Assembly (NCBI GenBank): GCA_902593945.1
Contig: CACJKA010000011.1
Span: 1-42,321, forward strand
Direction of reading: 5' to 3'
DNA: 42,321 nt
Source: an uncultured Candidatus Poseidoniales archaeon
GTDB taxonomy: Archaea > Thermoplasmatota > Poseidoniia > Poseidoniales > Thalassarchaeaceae
The notes beneath the pieces are model-generated. The model did no database searches. It had not been told where the DNA came from and was given only the letters and a program-made list of their open reading frames with translations. Numbering within the stretch: position 1 is the stretch's first letter; each line of letters opens with the position of its first letter. Positions 1 through 8,910 of this stretch are shown piece after piece. Position numbers and translations under genes: made by a program.

Positions 1-1266
1 GCAGTTTTCCGTGAACCAATGCCGCTCAGTGCACTGAGTGATCTTGACGCAGCAATCGATTTGTTAGATGATTTAGTTGAGAAAGGACTTGCTAGGCAAG
101 CCGATAGTGAGAATTATGATGTTCATGACTTAGTAAGAGAATTTTTAGTTCTCTCAATGGAGCAAAATTTACGAAATGAATTGCATAATAATGCTGTTAA
201 TTGGTATCGTAATCGCAAAGGAAGTCCTACTGACAGAATTGAATTTATTCATCACTTGCATAATTCTGATCAAATAGAAGAGTTGGCATCAGTATTATCC
301 TCTGAAGGTCCTAATCTGGTACAATCTGGACATACTGAACTTCTAGGGATTTTGAGATCATTGGATAGAGAAGGTTTTGATTCTATATCTTGGGGAATTG
401 TTAGAGAACTCAGAGGCGATATTCTATCAATTCAAGGTCAGTGGGATGATGCTGAGAAAGAATATGATGCAGCAATCCCTATAGCACGTAAAAACAAACA
501 GAATAAGGAATTGGCCCGACTATTATCATCTAGAGCAGATATAGCGGTTAAAAGAGGTGCAATGGATGATGCATTAGAGTTACATAGGCAAGCATTAGAA
601 ATTCAAATAAAGACTAGAGATGCTGTCTCTGCAGCACGTTCTTACAATAACATGGGCTACATCTTCCGTCGTCGTAGAGATAATAGGCACGCATTGGAAG
701 TATACGGGAATGTCGAAGAATTGCTAGAATCAGAAAATAACCCTGAGTTGTGCGATTCAAGAATCCGTCTTGCTTCTGCATTTCTAGAAATGGGTGAATT
801 AGATCGTGCAAGAGACCATGCTATGTTGGCTCACGATGAAACTAAGGATAATGGTCAAGAAACTCTTCACGCTAGAGCTAGGGCAGTGTTGGGGAGATAT
901 TATGCAAAAATTAAAGATAATGATTTAGCAATGTTACATTACTCTGGTGCCTTAGAAATACTTTCCGAACAGGCCGATCCTCACAGTGCTGTTGAAGTTG
1001 AAATGCTATTAGGTCAAGTATTAAGTGACGCAGGTAGGAAAGAGGAAGCCTCAGAACATTATTTGGAAGGTTTGGCGTTGGCTGAAGCCAACGATTTCCG
1101 GCATCTGAAAGGAGAACTCCTCGCCAGACTTGGAGAAGTTGAGACAGACCGTTCTCAGAGAATGGAATACCTTCAGAAAGCACTTTCAGTTTTCCGAGAA
1201 CTTGGCGCCAACGATCGTATGAGAGAAGTACAGAACTCAGTTCACAGAGTGGTCATGGGTCACTAA
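1..1266 (+). CDS. TPR-repeat protein, C-terminal part; probable STAND-type ATPase/regulator (5' truncated)
   Basis: The frame is open from base 1, so the gene begins outside the window; the first in-frame ATG at 19 is unlikely to be the true start. The first ~55 residues look like a winged-helix segment (a VHDLVREFL motif follows a leucine-rich stretch), as found just before the repeats in MalT/NB-ARC-like STAND ATPases. The rest is a chain of helical pairs typical of tetratricopeptide repeats, for example around residues 135-240 (DAEKEYDAAIPIARK, ALELHRQALEIQIK, ALEVYGNVEELL). STAND proteins sense ligands or partners and often control transcription or protein assembly. The NTPase domain would lie upstream and cannot be seen, so the STAND call is inference; a TPR protein is certain. 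The 3' end overlaps the convergent metallo-hydrolase by 14 bp. Confidence 0.7.
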   Translation, partial: AVFREPMPLSALSDLDAAIDLLDDLVEKGLARQADSENYDVHDLVREFLVLSMEQNLRNELHNNAVNWYRNRKGSPTDRIEFIHHLHNSDQIEELASVLSSEGPNLVQSGHTELLGILRSLDREGFDSISWGIVRELRGDILSIQGQWDDAEKEYDAAIPIARKNKQNKELARLLSSRADIAVKRGAMDDALELHRQALEIQIKTRDAVSAARSYNNMGYIFRRRRDNRHALEVYGNVEELLESENNPELCDSRIRLASAFLEMGELDRARDHAMLAHDETKDNGQETLHARARAVLGRYYAKIKDNDLAMLHYSGALEILSEQADPHSAVEVEMLLGQVLSDAGRKEEASEHYLEGLALAEANDFRHLKGELLARLGEVETDRSQRMEYLQKALSVFRELGANDRMREVQNSVHRVVMGH

Positions 1267-2083
1267 TATCTTCCTTAATACTAGTGCTAGGATTTTCCTC
1301 TCCAATTATTATTTTAAATTCAGGACCTGACTGTTCAGATATGAATATCATTCCTTTGAATTCTTCACCAATCCTCATTAGGACTTCACTTTCTGCTAGA
1401 TGTGGTGCATTATTTTTGTCGGATAGATGGCATAGAACTATTGTTTTAAGTTCCGGCGTCATAACTTCGTTCAAAATTTCTGCAGTTTGACTATTTGATA
1501 AGTGCCCCCCTCTACTAGTTATTCTTCTCTTTAGTGAATCCGGATACGGTCCTTGCATTAACTTACTATGGTCATAATTTGCTTCAATTGAAATATGTGC
1601 ACACCCTTTCAAATGTCTTTTTAATTCTACAGTCGCCTCTCCTAAATCCGTGACGAAACCGGCTCTATTACCATCTCCATTACTTACAATTAAAGCTATA
1701 TTTTCTGCATCATCATGTGGTATAGGTATTGGAAGAACACTAATTTCATCATTGATATTAATTCGCTCTAAATTGCCAAATGTCCTACAATCAGCAATAG
1801 GATTCCATCCCATTTTGATGGCAGTTTCTATATTACAATAGAGACTTGACCCCCATTTTTGAGAGGCTTTTAGAGCGGATTTGGAATGGTCTCCGTGATG
1901 ATGGGTAATAAAAATCGCATCGATTGAACTTGGTTTTATTCTTATTCTGGACAGTCTTTTTTCAGTTTGTTTAAGCGAGAAACCACAATCAATTAGTACT
2001 TTACAATTATCAGATTCTAGTAACGTTGAGTTACCTCTACTACCAGAACCTAGATGAGTAATCTGTAGCCCCATATCAATCAT
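1253..2083 (-). CDS. Metallo-beta-lactamase-fold hydrolase, YycJ/WalJ-like
   Basis: This 276-residue protein has the metallo-beta-lactamase fold signature. An N-terminal LGSGSRGNSTLL segment is followed by ITHHHGDHSKS (the HxHxDH dinuclear metal site), a later PHDDAEN histidine, the VTDLGE aspartate and a C-terminal GHLSNSQTAEIL histidine. That order, and GHLSN in particular, is characteristic of the YycJ/WalJ branch of MBL hydrolases, small cytoplasmic proteins thought to be nucleases or phosphodiesterases. The length is usual for the family. Met1 (2083) and Met4 (2074) are both possible starts. It faces the upstream TPR gene and diverges from the giant secreted protein. The substrate is unknown. 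Confidence 0.85.
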   Translation of the reverse strand: MIDMGLQITHLGSGSRGNSTLLESDNCKVLIDCGFSLKQTEKRLSRIRIKPSSIDAIFITHHHGDHSKSALKASQKWGSSLYCNIETAIKMGWNPIADCRTFGNLERININDEISVLPIPIPHDDAENIALIVSNGDGNRAGFVTDLGEATVELKRHLKGCAHISIEANYDHSKLMQGPYPDSLKRRITSRGGHLSNSQTAEILNEVMTPELKTIVLCHLSDKNNAPHLAESEVLMRIGEEFKGMIFISEQSGPEFKIIIGEENPSTSIKEDISDP

Positions 2084-2213
2084 CTCTTGAGGAGACGTTT
2101 AGTCCTTCAATGAATCTGTTTTGTATCGCAAAAAAATCAAGTTTTCATGCCATTCTGATATCGCCATAATGTATCAATCATACACATTTGTCCGAACGAC
2201 GCTCCATCATGGT

Positions 2214-2257
2214 CATAAATACATGAAAGTCGCTAAGGGTAGTTAAGGAGAGGTGAT
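2214..2257 (+). promoter_or_regulatory. Candidate TATA element and Shine-Dalgarno for the giant secreted protein
   Basis: The 177-bp gap between the two divergent genes carries a TATA-like CATAAATACA at 2214-2223. A purine-rich GGAGAGGTGAT at 2247-2257 ends 3 bases before the ATG at 2261 and matches the anti-SD end of archaeal 16S rRNA through AGGTGAT. This supports the chosen start. No tRNA or other RNA was seen in the gap. Confidence 0.45.
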
Positions 2258-2260
2258 AGC

Positions 2261-5200
2261 ATGAGGCGTAAACAAACAGCACTTCTTATGACTGTACTAA
2301 TTCTGTCAAGTTTAGCCTTTGTTTCTCAAACTAGACCTCAGGCACCAGTAGAAAATGTCGACCCAGGTGAAGCCGCCGGAGGAGGTCCTCCAGTAACTGA
2401 CGAAGATGGAGATAAGATTCCTGATTTCCATGAAGAAATATTATTTGGAGAAGATATTATTCTTGATTTAGGGGGTGAAATACTTAGTATCTCAGGACTT
2501 GATTCAAGGAATGGTACCGATAATATGTCAGATCATGACCGAGATGGAGCAAGTGCTCTTCTTGAGTATTGTTGGCCTTATACATTAGATAGATGTTTTA
2601 CCGATAGAGTCTCATTAACTGGCAAACCGGGTGAATTAACAGATTCAGGTATGAGGGAATGGCTCGATCCGAGAGTAGCAGATACTGACGGAGATGGTCT
2701 TCCTGATGGTTATGAAATTTATATGTGTACTGAAGGAGGTCTTGGTTATCTCAATACAACCAATGCATGGACCTGTCTTTGGTTTGACCCATTAGACCCC
2801 AGCGATATGTGGGAAGATATTGACAGATGTGCAGATTTCACATTTGGATGTGGAGATGGTTTCGACGTAGATCGTAACGGAATTATCGATGATACTGAGA
2901 AATATACTAATTCTGAGGAATATCTTTTCGGTACTCCAGATGATTGGGTGACTGAGAGAGATGGTTTGTGGTGTTTCGGTGAGATAAATCTGTTAAATTC
3001 CGAATCATGTCAAAAATCTGTAGAAAGACAAACTGGGGACGGATGGCTAGGTAGCGACCCGACAGAATCAGATTCAGACTATTATTCATGGGCTGAAATT
3101 ATTTCTGTTGGATTAGCTGTTCCTGGAGATGGCATTCCAGACGGTTGGGAAGTACATTATGGGCTTGACCCAAGAAATGCTAGCGATGCTATTCTAGATT
3201 CAGATTCAGATGGTTGGGATTTCGACAGGGACGGATATATTATTCCGGATACTTCTGTGGCTACATCTAGTTGGGGTGAATCCTTCAGTAACTATGAAGA
3301 ATATATGATATTTTTTGACCAAGGAGTATCAGTTACTCCCGGACTTAGGAGTATTGATTTGTCTAATGCTGGCGATAGTTTCTTGACATATGATCAATCA
3401 ACATCTCCGCAATTAGTTGATGCTAGTGTACACACTATTATTTCTGATAATCAAAGAGACCGATTAATTGTAGGTTCAGAATTTGGAATAACCATATTGG
3501 ATCCGTTTAATCAGGTATCTACAATGATAGAACTCCCCTCTGGGGTGGTGTTGAATTCAATGATGGATTGGTCGAATGATGAAGGCGAATACTTGGTTTT
3601 ATTAACTAATCAAGGAATATCAATAGCCGAAATAATTAATGGAATCCCACAAATAGACTCATCAACTTTTGAGGACTCGGAATCCAGTATCTCCGTGAGC
3701 TCAATTGATGAGATGGTTGTGCTTAAAACAGGTAATGGAAATTTAGATTTAATGCTCTTCTCAGGGAAAGATGTATGGACTACATCAATATCTGGAAGTA
3801 CTATAAATTCTCTAACTTATCTTCAACCCATATCGGAAATGTTGTCTATTAATGCTGCCAATGTAAACACTGCTTTACATATGGAGATGGATGGCCGCGG
3901 ACCTTTACTTTTGATAGGAACAGATGGAGGATTAATTGCCTGGAATACCACAGATGGTTCTGACTCTGTAGGTACTCCTTGGTGGGTTTTCAATAGGGTA
4001 AATGCAGAAGAATTTGTACAAAAAGCAGATTTACTTAATGTTTCAAAATCTGCCATAGTGAATATTTTGGAACCAGCAGGTCCTAAGGATTCTTCTGGTA
4101 ATTTCGAATTAATTACTGGTGCATGGATTGGTACAGCAGGAGGCTTACATTTGATAGATACTGATAAATTGATATCAATGCCTGTAACAGCCTTTAATTC
4201 TGAGAGAATGTGGAATCAAGAAAATTGGTTATCTGGTTCAAACGATGTTCATTCAATTCATATATTTGAAAATCAAGTAATAGTTGGTTCTAAAGATGGA
4301 ACTTGGGTTCTAGAGGGGGGTTATCAAGGAGTAACTGGAATGTCTGAAAATCAAACATTCCTTCCTGGATTAGTAACTTCATTAACAACATTAGAATCAT
4401 CTGAATCAATAATAATGTTCGCAGGTATTTCTCCTGGAAATTATATGAATATAATGCCGATTGATCCCCAATCAACTGATTCAGACCTTGATGGGATGCC
4501 CGATGGCTGGGAATTTATTCATGGTCTTGACCCAACTGATCCTTATGATAGAGATAGGGATGCCGATGCGGATGGAATTCTATACAATTCCGAGTTTGGA
4601 GAAGGTATTGATAGAAGTTGGACTAATTTGGATGAATTCCGATTTATCACCAATTCAGAAAATGGTTTTAATGGAACAGATCCAAGAAATATAGATACTG
4701 ATGGAGATGGGCTAACTGATGGCGAAGAATATTGGGGTTGGTTCACAGAGTCTACTAATTTTGATTGTCATTATCTAAATCAAGAGTATATTTGTGATGA
4801 AGTAACCGGTTCTGAAGCGTTATCTGTTCATCTTGAAGGATGGTTAGGTTCTGGTGCAGGCGGAGGGACTGACGGGCCCACTGATCCTACCGATACAGAC
4901 TCAGATGGCGATGGGATGCCTGATGGTTGGGAAATTGAAAACCGAAGATGGATTGGAGACGTATACAATGGAGGAAATCTATGGACATTAGATCCTAGAG
5001 ATCCTAATGACGCTCAAGAAGATGCAGATAATGATGGTCTTTCTAACCTCTGTGAGTACAAATGGGCTAATCTACTACAATCTGTGATTAATGAAGGGCT
5101 TCCTTCACACGGCGAAAGCTCTGATGCTGCCTTAAATTGGACTGTAACCGACCCAAATAATGTTGATTCAGATGGAGACACATTACCAGATGGTTGGGAG

Positions 5201-7981
5201 GCCAGGTATTCTTGTTCATGGTCTGCTGATGCCGCAGGAATAAATCCCTTAAATGGCTCTGATGCATTGAATAATCCAGACGGCGATGGGTACGACATTA
5301 ATCACAATGGTATTTTGGAATTAGAAGAAAGTCTAGTTAATTGGATGGAATTCCACTGGAAATCTGAGATTATTTTTTCCGACAGTACTGATAATGACAT
5401 TCCATTCCCTGATAATTTCACTACTCTTTTGTTCAATGATACATGGGAAAATTTTGCAGGCGGTTCATTCGGTAAGTATGCTAGCAATAATTACAATAGT
5501 TTAATCAATGCAACTTCTGAAATAGACATTGGTTCAGGAAATCCACTAAGTTCAGATTCGGATCTAGATGGAATGCCCGACGGTTGGGAGTTTTACCATG
5601 CTAGATGGAGTCTTTTCGATAGCTCTTGGACTCTAAACCCAGTTAATGAAAATGACCGTATAGGTGATCCCGATGGTGATGGGATGAATAACTGGGAAGA
5701 ATATAATGTAATATCTAGTAATTTATCAGAGATAGACTCTCTAATTACAGTTCCTCAATTTTATCTTCTTTACTTTGGCGGCGAATACCTCCCTAATCCC
5801 TGGTTATCTGCAGAGTCATCCAGTTCTTTCGGTTCATTTTTAACTCCTGAACAAATTAATCTTACAGGTTTAACTGCTGACCCTAATAATCCCGATACTG
5901 ACTCCGATGGTTTACTTGATGGGATGGAATTAATTTTCACGAGATGGAATTCAACTGATGAGGTTTGGACACTTAATCCTCTTGTGCCAAATGACGGAAA
6001 TTATGACTCAGATAATGATGGTATTTCCGATCAGATTGAACTCAACCTTACTCTAAATAATCCGTTCAATGGAGGGCTATCTCCTCCCGATGCCCCTCGA
6101 CTATGGGAAGAGGCAGAGTATCTTGACCCTTCAGAGGCTGAAAATAGAGTATACAGGATTCTTTTCAATAAAGAAGGAAGAGCCCAACTTGCACTTCAGC
6201 AGTTTTCTGATTGGCAAGGCGGAGCCACAGCAAAACCTCTACTAAAAGCACTATTTGGAGTGTCCGATCCTACGGCTGAAGATACTGACAGAGATGGGAT
6301 GAGTGATGGTTACGAATATTGGTTTACTGAATGGAATCTTGAAGATAATCGCTGGGAGATGAATCTTCTTACAGGAACTGATATTTCTGTTGATAGTGAT
6401 GAAGACTCATATGATTGTAATGGTGATGGGATAATTTCTCCATCTGAATCTTATGACAACTTGGCAGAGTTTGAATCAAGAATATATGGTAAAAAATTAG
6501 CAATTGATAGTATTCCAAATGGGACAGGTCTAGTTTCATACGGTGCAGATACTGTAAATGCATACATGGATGAAAAGTCTATGAGCTATTCTTTGGCATT
6601 AAGTCAATTATATGTCACATTCTCTACGAAATCTACCTCTTCATTTGAGAAATCAGGATTAATTAATCAGATTAATCCGGATAACTTCAATATTAGTTTA
6701 GCAGGAATTAGTGACCCCACCGATTCTGATTCAGACAGAGATGGAATGCCAGATGGTTGGGAATATTGTTTCTCAATATATGGTCAATACCTACCAGTTA
6801 ACGACTATAGATGGTCAATGAACCCAATTAATCCACTTGATGTAAATTATGATCCTGATGAAGATGGTTGGTATGATCGACAGTGGGAAGATGTACCAGC
6901 AACTCAAGGGAAATGGGAAAACAGACAATTTTCATCAGCAAACATCGAAGACCAAATTAGTAATGGCGTTCTTCCTTTATTCTTTACTAATATTATGGAA
7001 TATGAAAATGGAACAATGCCATTAGATTCAGATTCAGATGATGATTCCATGGTGATGAAACCTGTATTCACTAACGGTGAAGTTACAGACTATGTCCAAG
7101 ATATGAATTTAAGTGATGGGCGAGAAGTGTTCAAGTATGGTACAAATCCTTTAGACAATGATACTGATGGTGATATGATGCCTGACTTCTATGAATATTA
7201 TAGAGGTTGGAACGAAACTAATGATAATTGGTCCTCTTATCTTAAGATAGAAGTTCAATGGGAGCAAATATCTGCAAATAATCTCAAACCAGTCCAGATA
7301 TCTAATAATGTCATTTCACGTCCTGTTTTAAATTGGGTCTGGTTTACTCATGATGCAACAGATGCTAATGATGCAGGCCAAGATGCTGATAAGGATGGAG
7401 GATGGGACTGCTCAGGAGGAAATTGTGTGTACCAACCTTACAATAATTTCCAAGAATATTATGGTGTAGTAAATGCATCTCTATCTTCTCCAACCTTAGT
7501 GCGTCAGTCTTTATTGAATGATTGTTCTGGCAATTATGTAGAGGAATGGTGGCAACTAAGAGAGTCTTTGTTAGGTACATGCTCAGGTTCATCTGCTCTG
7601 ACATCAAATTATTTTAGAATGTATAAAATCAATAACAATGATCAACTATTTGCATTAATTGTTGATGATAATGATTTGGATTACCAATATTTAGACACTA
7701 CTGATGACGTGACTTTGTGCAATGGTGAATGGGCAGACTCTTACCATAGATTTGCAGGTGATCAATATCATTTCCCCAATATTGGTCTAGGGGAATATGT
7801 ATTTGGTTGGTGGGTTTTAGATATTGACGGTGATCAGATTGCCGATGGAACCGATCCAACAAAATGGGATACAGATGGAGACTGGTTAAACGACTTCTTT
7901 GAAATAGAAGATGATATGTTGGATGGAGTACGTGGAAATAGTGCTTCACCAATAAGATATGATGATAGAACTACTGCTTGA
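2261..7981 (+). CDS. Giant secreted protein with thrombospondin-type-3-like calcium-binding repeats and a central propeller-like region
   Basis: This 1906-residue protein starts with a Sec signal peptide (Arg-Arg-Lys, then a hydrophobic stretch to about residue 22). It contains at least a dozen acidic motifs of the form D-x-D-x-DG-(M/L)-PDGWE, near residues 139, 290, 739, 810, 880, 968, 1098, 1211, 1340, 1490, 1633 and 1868. These resemble TSP3/EF-like calcium loops. From about residue 880 they form modules of roughly 110-150 residues, each with a second acidic loop after a W-(T/S)-(L/M)-(N/D)-P segment. Residues ~370-720 lack the repeats and show beta-rich segments with GTDGG and IGTAGG turns, like a beta-propeller. 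There is no C-terminal membrane anchor, so it is probably released or held non-covalently on the surface, perhaps by calcium. Cysteines are few and scattered. Specific function is unknown; adhesion or a structural surface role is inference. Confidence 0.85.
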   Translation: MRRKQTALLMTVLILSSLAFVSQTRPQAPVENVDPGEAAGGGPPVTDEDGDKIPDFHEEILFGEDIILDLGGEILSISGLDSRNGTDNMSDHDRDGASALLEYCWPYTLDRCFTDRVSLTGKPGELTDSGMREWLDPRVADTDGDGLPDGYEIYMCTEGGLGYLNTTNAWTCLWFDPLDPSDMWEDIDRCADFTFGCGDGFDVDRNGIIDDTEKYTNSEEYLFGTPDDWVTERDGLWCFGEINLLNSESCQKSVERQTGDGWLGSDPTESDSDYYSWAEIISVGLAVPGDGIPDGWEVHYGLDPRNASDAILDSDSDGWDFDRDGYIIPDTSVATSSWGESFSNYEEYMIFFDQGVSVTPGLRSIDLSNAGDSFLTYDQSTSPQLVDASVHTIISDNQRDRLIVGSEFGITILDPFNQVSTMIELPSGVVLNSMMDWSNDEGEYLVLLTNQGISIAEIINGIPQIDSSTFEDSESSISVSSIDEMVVLKTGNGNLDLMLFSGKDVWTTSISGSTINSLTYLQPISEMLSINAANVNTALHMEMDGRGPLLLIGTDGGLIAWNTTDGSDSVGTPWWVFNRVNAEEFVQKADLLNVSKSAIVNILEPAGPKDSSGNFELITGAWIGTAGGLHLIDTDKLISMPVTAFNSERMWNQENWLSGSNDVHSIHIFENQVIVGSKDGTWVLEGGYQGVTGMSENQTFLPGLVTSLTTLESSESIIMFAGISPGNYMNIMPIDPQSTDSDLDGMPDGWEFIHGLDPTDPYDRDRDADADGILYNSEFGEGIDRSWTNLDEFRFITNSENGFNGTDPRNIDTDGDGLTDGEEYWGWFTESTNFDCHYLNQEYICDEVTGSEALSVHLEGWLGSGAGGGTDGPTDPTDTDSDGDGMPDGWEIENRRWIGDVYNGGNLWTLDPRDPNDAQEDADNDGLSNLCEYKWANLLQSVINEGLPSHGESSDAALNWTVTDPNNVDSDGDTLPDGWEARYSCSWSADAAGINPLNGSDALNNPDGDGYDINHNGILELEESLVNWMEFHWKSEIIFSDSTDNDIPFPDNFTTLLFNDTWENFAGGSFGKYASNNYNSLINATSEIDIGSGNPLSSDSDLDGMPDGWEFYHARWSLFDSSWTLNPVNENDRIGDPDGDGMNNWEEYNVISSNLSEIDSLITVPQFYLLYFGGEYLPNPWLSAESSSSFGSFLTPEQINLTGLTADPNNPDTDSDGLLDGMELIFTRWNSTDEVWTLNPLVPNDGNYDSDNDGISDQIELNLTLNNPFNGGLSPPDAPRLWEEAEYLDPSEAENRVYRILFNKEGRAQLALQQFSDWQGGATAKPLLKALFGVSDPTAEDTDRDGMSDGYEYWFTEWNLEDNRWEMNLLTGTDISVDSDEDSYDCNGDGIISPSESYDNLAEFESRIYGKKLAIDSIPNGTGLVSYGADTVNAYMDEKSMSYSLALSQLYVTFSTKSTSSFEKSGLINQINPDNFNISLAGISDPTDSDSDRDGMPDGWEYCFSIYGQYLPVNDYRWSMNPINPLDVNYDPDEDGWYDRQWEDVPATQGKWENRQFSSANIEDQISNGVLPLFFTNIMEYENGTMPLDSDSDDDSMVMKPVFTNGEVTDYVQDMNLSDGREVFKYGTNPLDNDTDGDMMPDFYEYYRGWNETNDNWSSYLKIEVQWEQISANNLKPVQISNNVISRPVLNWVWFTHDATDANDAGQDADKDGGWDCSGGNCVYQPYNNFQEYYGVVNASLSSPTLVRQSLLNDCSGNYVEEWWQLRESLLGTCSGSSALTSNYFRMYKINNNDQLFALIVDDNDLDYQYLDTTDDVTLCNGEWADSYHRFAGDQYHFPNIGLGEYVFGWWVLDIDGDQIADGTDPTKWDTDGDWLNDFFEIEDDMLDGVRGNSASPIRYDDRTTA
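2674..7890 (+). repeat. Degenerate DxDxDG-PDGWE repeat family inside the giant protein
   Basis: Coding repeats of the form GAT-TC(A/T)-GAT-x-x-x-GAT-GGG-ATG-CC, clearest at about 4470-4510, 4895-4935, 5550-5590 and 6720-6760. Spacing is irregular before 4460 and becomes roughly 330-450 bp afterwards. The repeats are diverged at the nucleotide level, so the array is old rather than a recent duplication. Confidence 0.7.
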
Positions 7982-8022
7982 TATTCATTGCATTAATTTG
8001 CTCATGTCTTTTCGGTTAACTT

Positions 8023-8493
8023 ATGGATAGTCAAGGGGAGATGCCTGCATCTACAGATTCTATGGAAGAGAAACTACTTTTTCTACAAGAAAATTTATCT
8101 AATTTTGTCAAGCAGTACAACCTACCAATTATTGAATCAGCATTGGTGATATCAAAATATATCAATATTCTACTGAATGAATTAGAAAAGAAAGCATTTT
8201 CCGAGAATGAAATCTTACCTTTAGAAATAACTGAACCAAGAGCAATATTGGGAGAGAGTCAAGCCCCGAAAATTGAGGATTTCCCACTTGATAAATTAAT
8301 GCAAAATATAGATCAAGATAGAATGGATATTTTTGATACAATTATTAGAACTATAATCAACGGCTCCGAGATACCCTTTGTTAATGCAATATTGCTTTTG
8401 AGGGACTGGGAGAGTGTCATAAGAACTCAACTTGCAAAATCAACAAGCCCAGGTCACCTATTCAGTCCATTAGAGTTAGATGATAACTTTTGA
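8023..8493 (+). CDS. Hypothetical helical protein
   Basis: This 156-residue protein belongs to no family I recognise. It is acidic, without cysteines, a signal peptide or membrane segments. Predicted helices lie at residues ~14-60 (SMEEKLLFLQENLSNFVKQY and the following ISKYINILLNELEKK) and ~105-140. It begins 41 bp after the giant protein gene on the same strand and abuts the convergent membrane-protein gene with no gap. The frame has good codon structure for this genome and no better competitor. Function cannot be assigned. Confidence 0.6.
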   Translation: MDSQGEMPASTDSMEEKLLFLQENLSNFVKQYNLPIIESALVISKYINILLNELEKKAFSENEILPLEITEPRAILGESQAPKIEDFPLDKLMQNIDQDRMDIFDTIIRTIINGSEIPFVNAILLLRDWESVIRTQLAKSTSPGHLFSPLELDDNF

Positions 8494-8832
8494 TTATCCA
8501 TTTTCTGCCTTTGCTACAATTCTACTTGAAACAAAAAAAGCATCCCCAATAGACCAGACATATAGTAGAAACCACAGAATAACTGTGAAAAGTAATGGCA
8601 GTTGTATCAAAAACCAGCCATTTGCTTTCTCGTGCTGCCGATTAAAATGTTGCCCTAAGAAAAGGAAAGGAATCAGAGCTAGAATAATTGTGAATAATGG
8701 TCTCAAAGTACCCCATGGTCCAACGCCTCCATTTAGTTCACTCCAAATTACTCCAATAACGCCTAATCTGCTTATTGTTTCGGCCTCTTCGTCTTCAGAT
8801 ATATTGACGACGAGTTCTTCTGCCATACCCAT
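8494..8832 (-). CDS. Small two-helix membrane protein, hypothetical
   Basis: This 112-residue protein has an acidic soluble N-terminus (~50 residues) and two transmembrane helices, around residues 47-60 (LFTIILALIPFLFLG) and 76-95 (LLFTVILWFLLYVWSIG). A short basic/polar linker between them (QHFNRQHEKANGW) suggests both termini share one side of the membrane. I do not recognise the family. Met1 (8832) and Met3 (8826) are both plausible starts. A similar-length frame on the opposite strand is a shadow. It is divergent from the Pcp-Nudix gene. Confidence 0.6.
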   Translation of the reverse strand: MGMAEELVVNISEDEEAETISRLGVIGVIWSELNGGVGPWGTLRPLFTIILALIPFLFLGQHFNRQHEKANGWFLIQLPLLFTVILWFLLYVWSIGDAFFVSSRIVAKAENG

Positions 8833-8910
8833 GCTAATAATAACTGAATGATGAAGATAGCGATTACTTGTATGGAAAACACCAACTATCTCCTACTTAT
8901 GCAAATTACC

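Noticed and set aside
2674-7890. CRISPR array or recent tandem duplication
   Set aside because: The repeats are in-frame, protein-level DxDxDG motifs with diverged codons and variable spacing.
8480-8851. 123-codon plus-strand frame
   Set aside because: It is the antisense shadow of the two-helix membrane protein; the minus-strand product has coherent transmembrane helices, while this one is Ser/Thr/Pro-rich with no domain.
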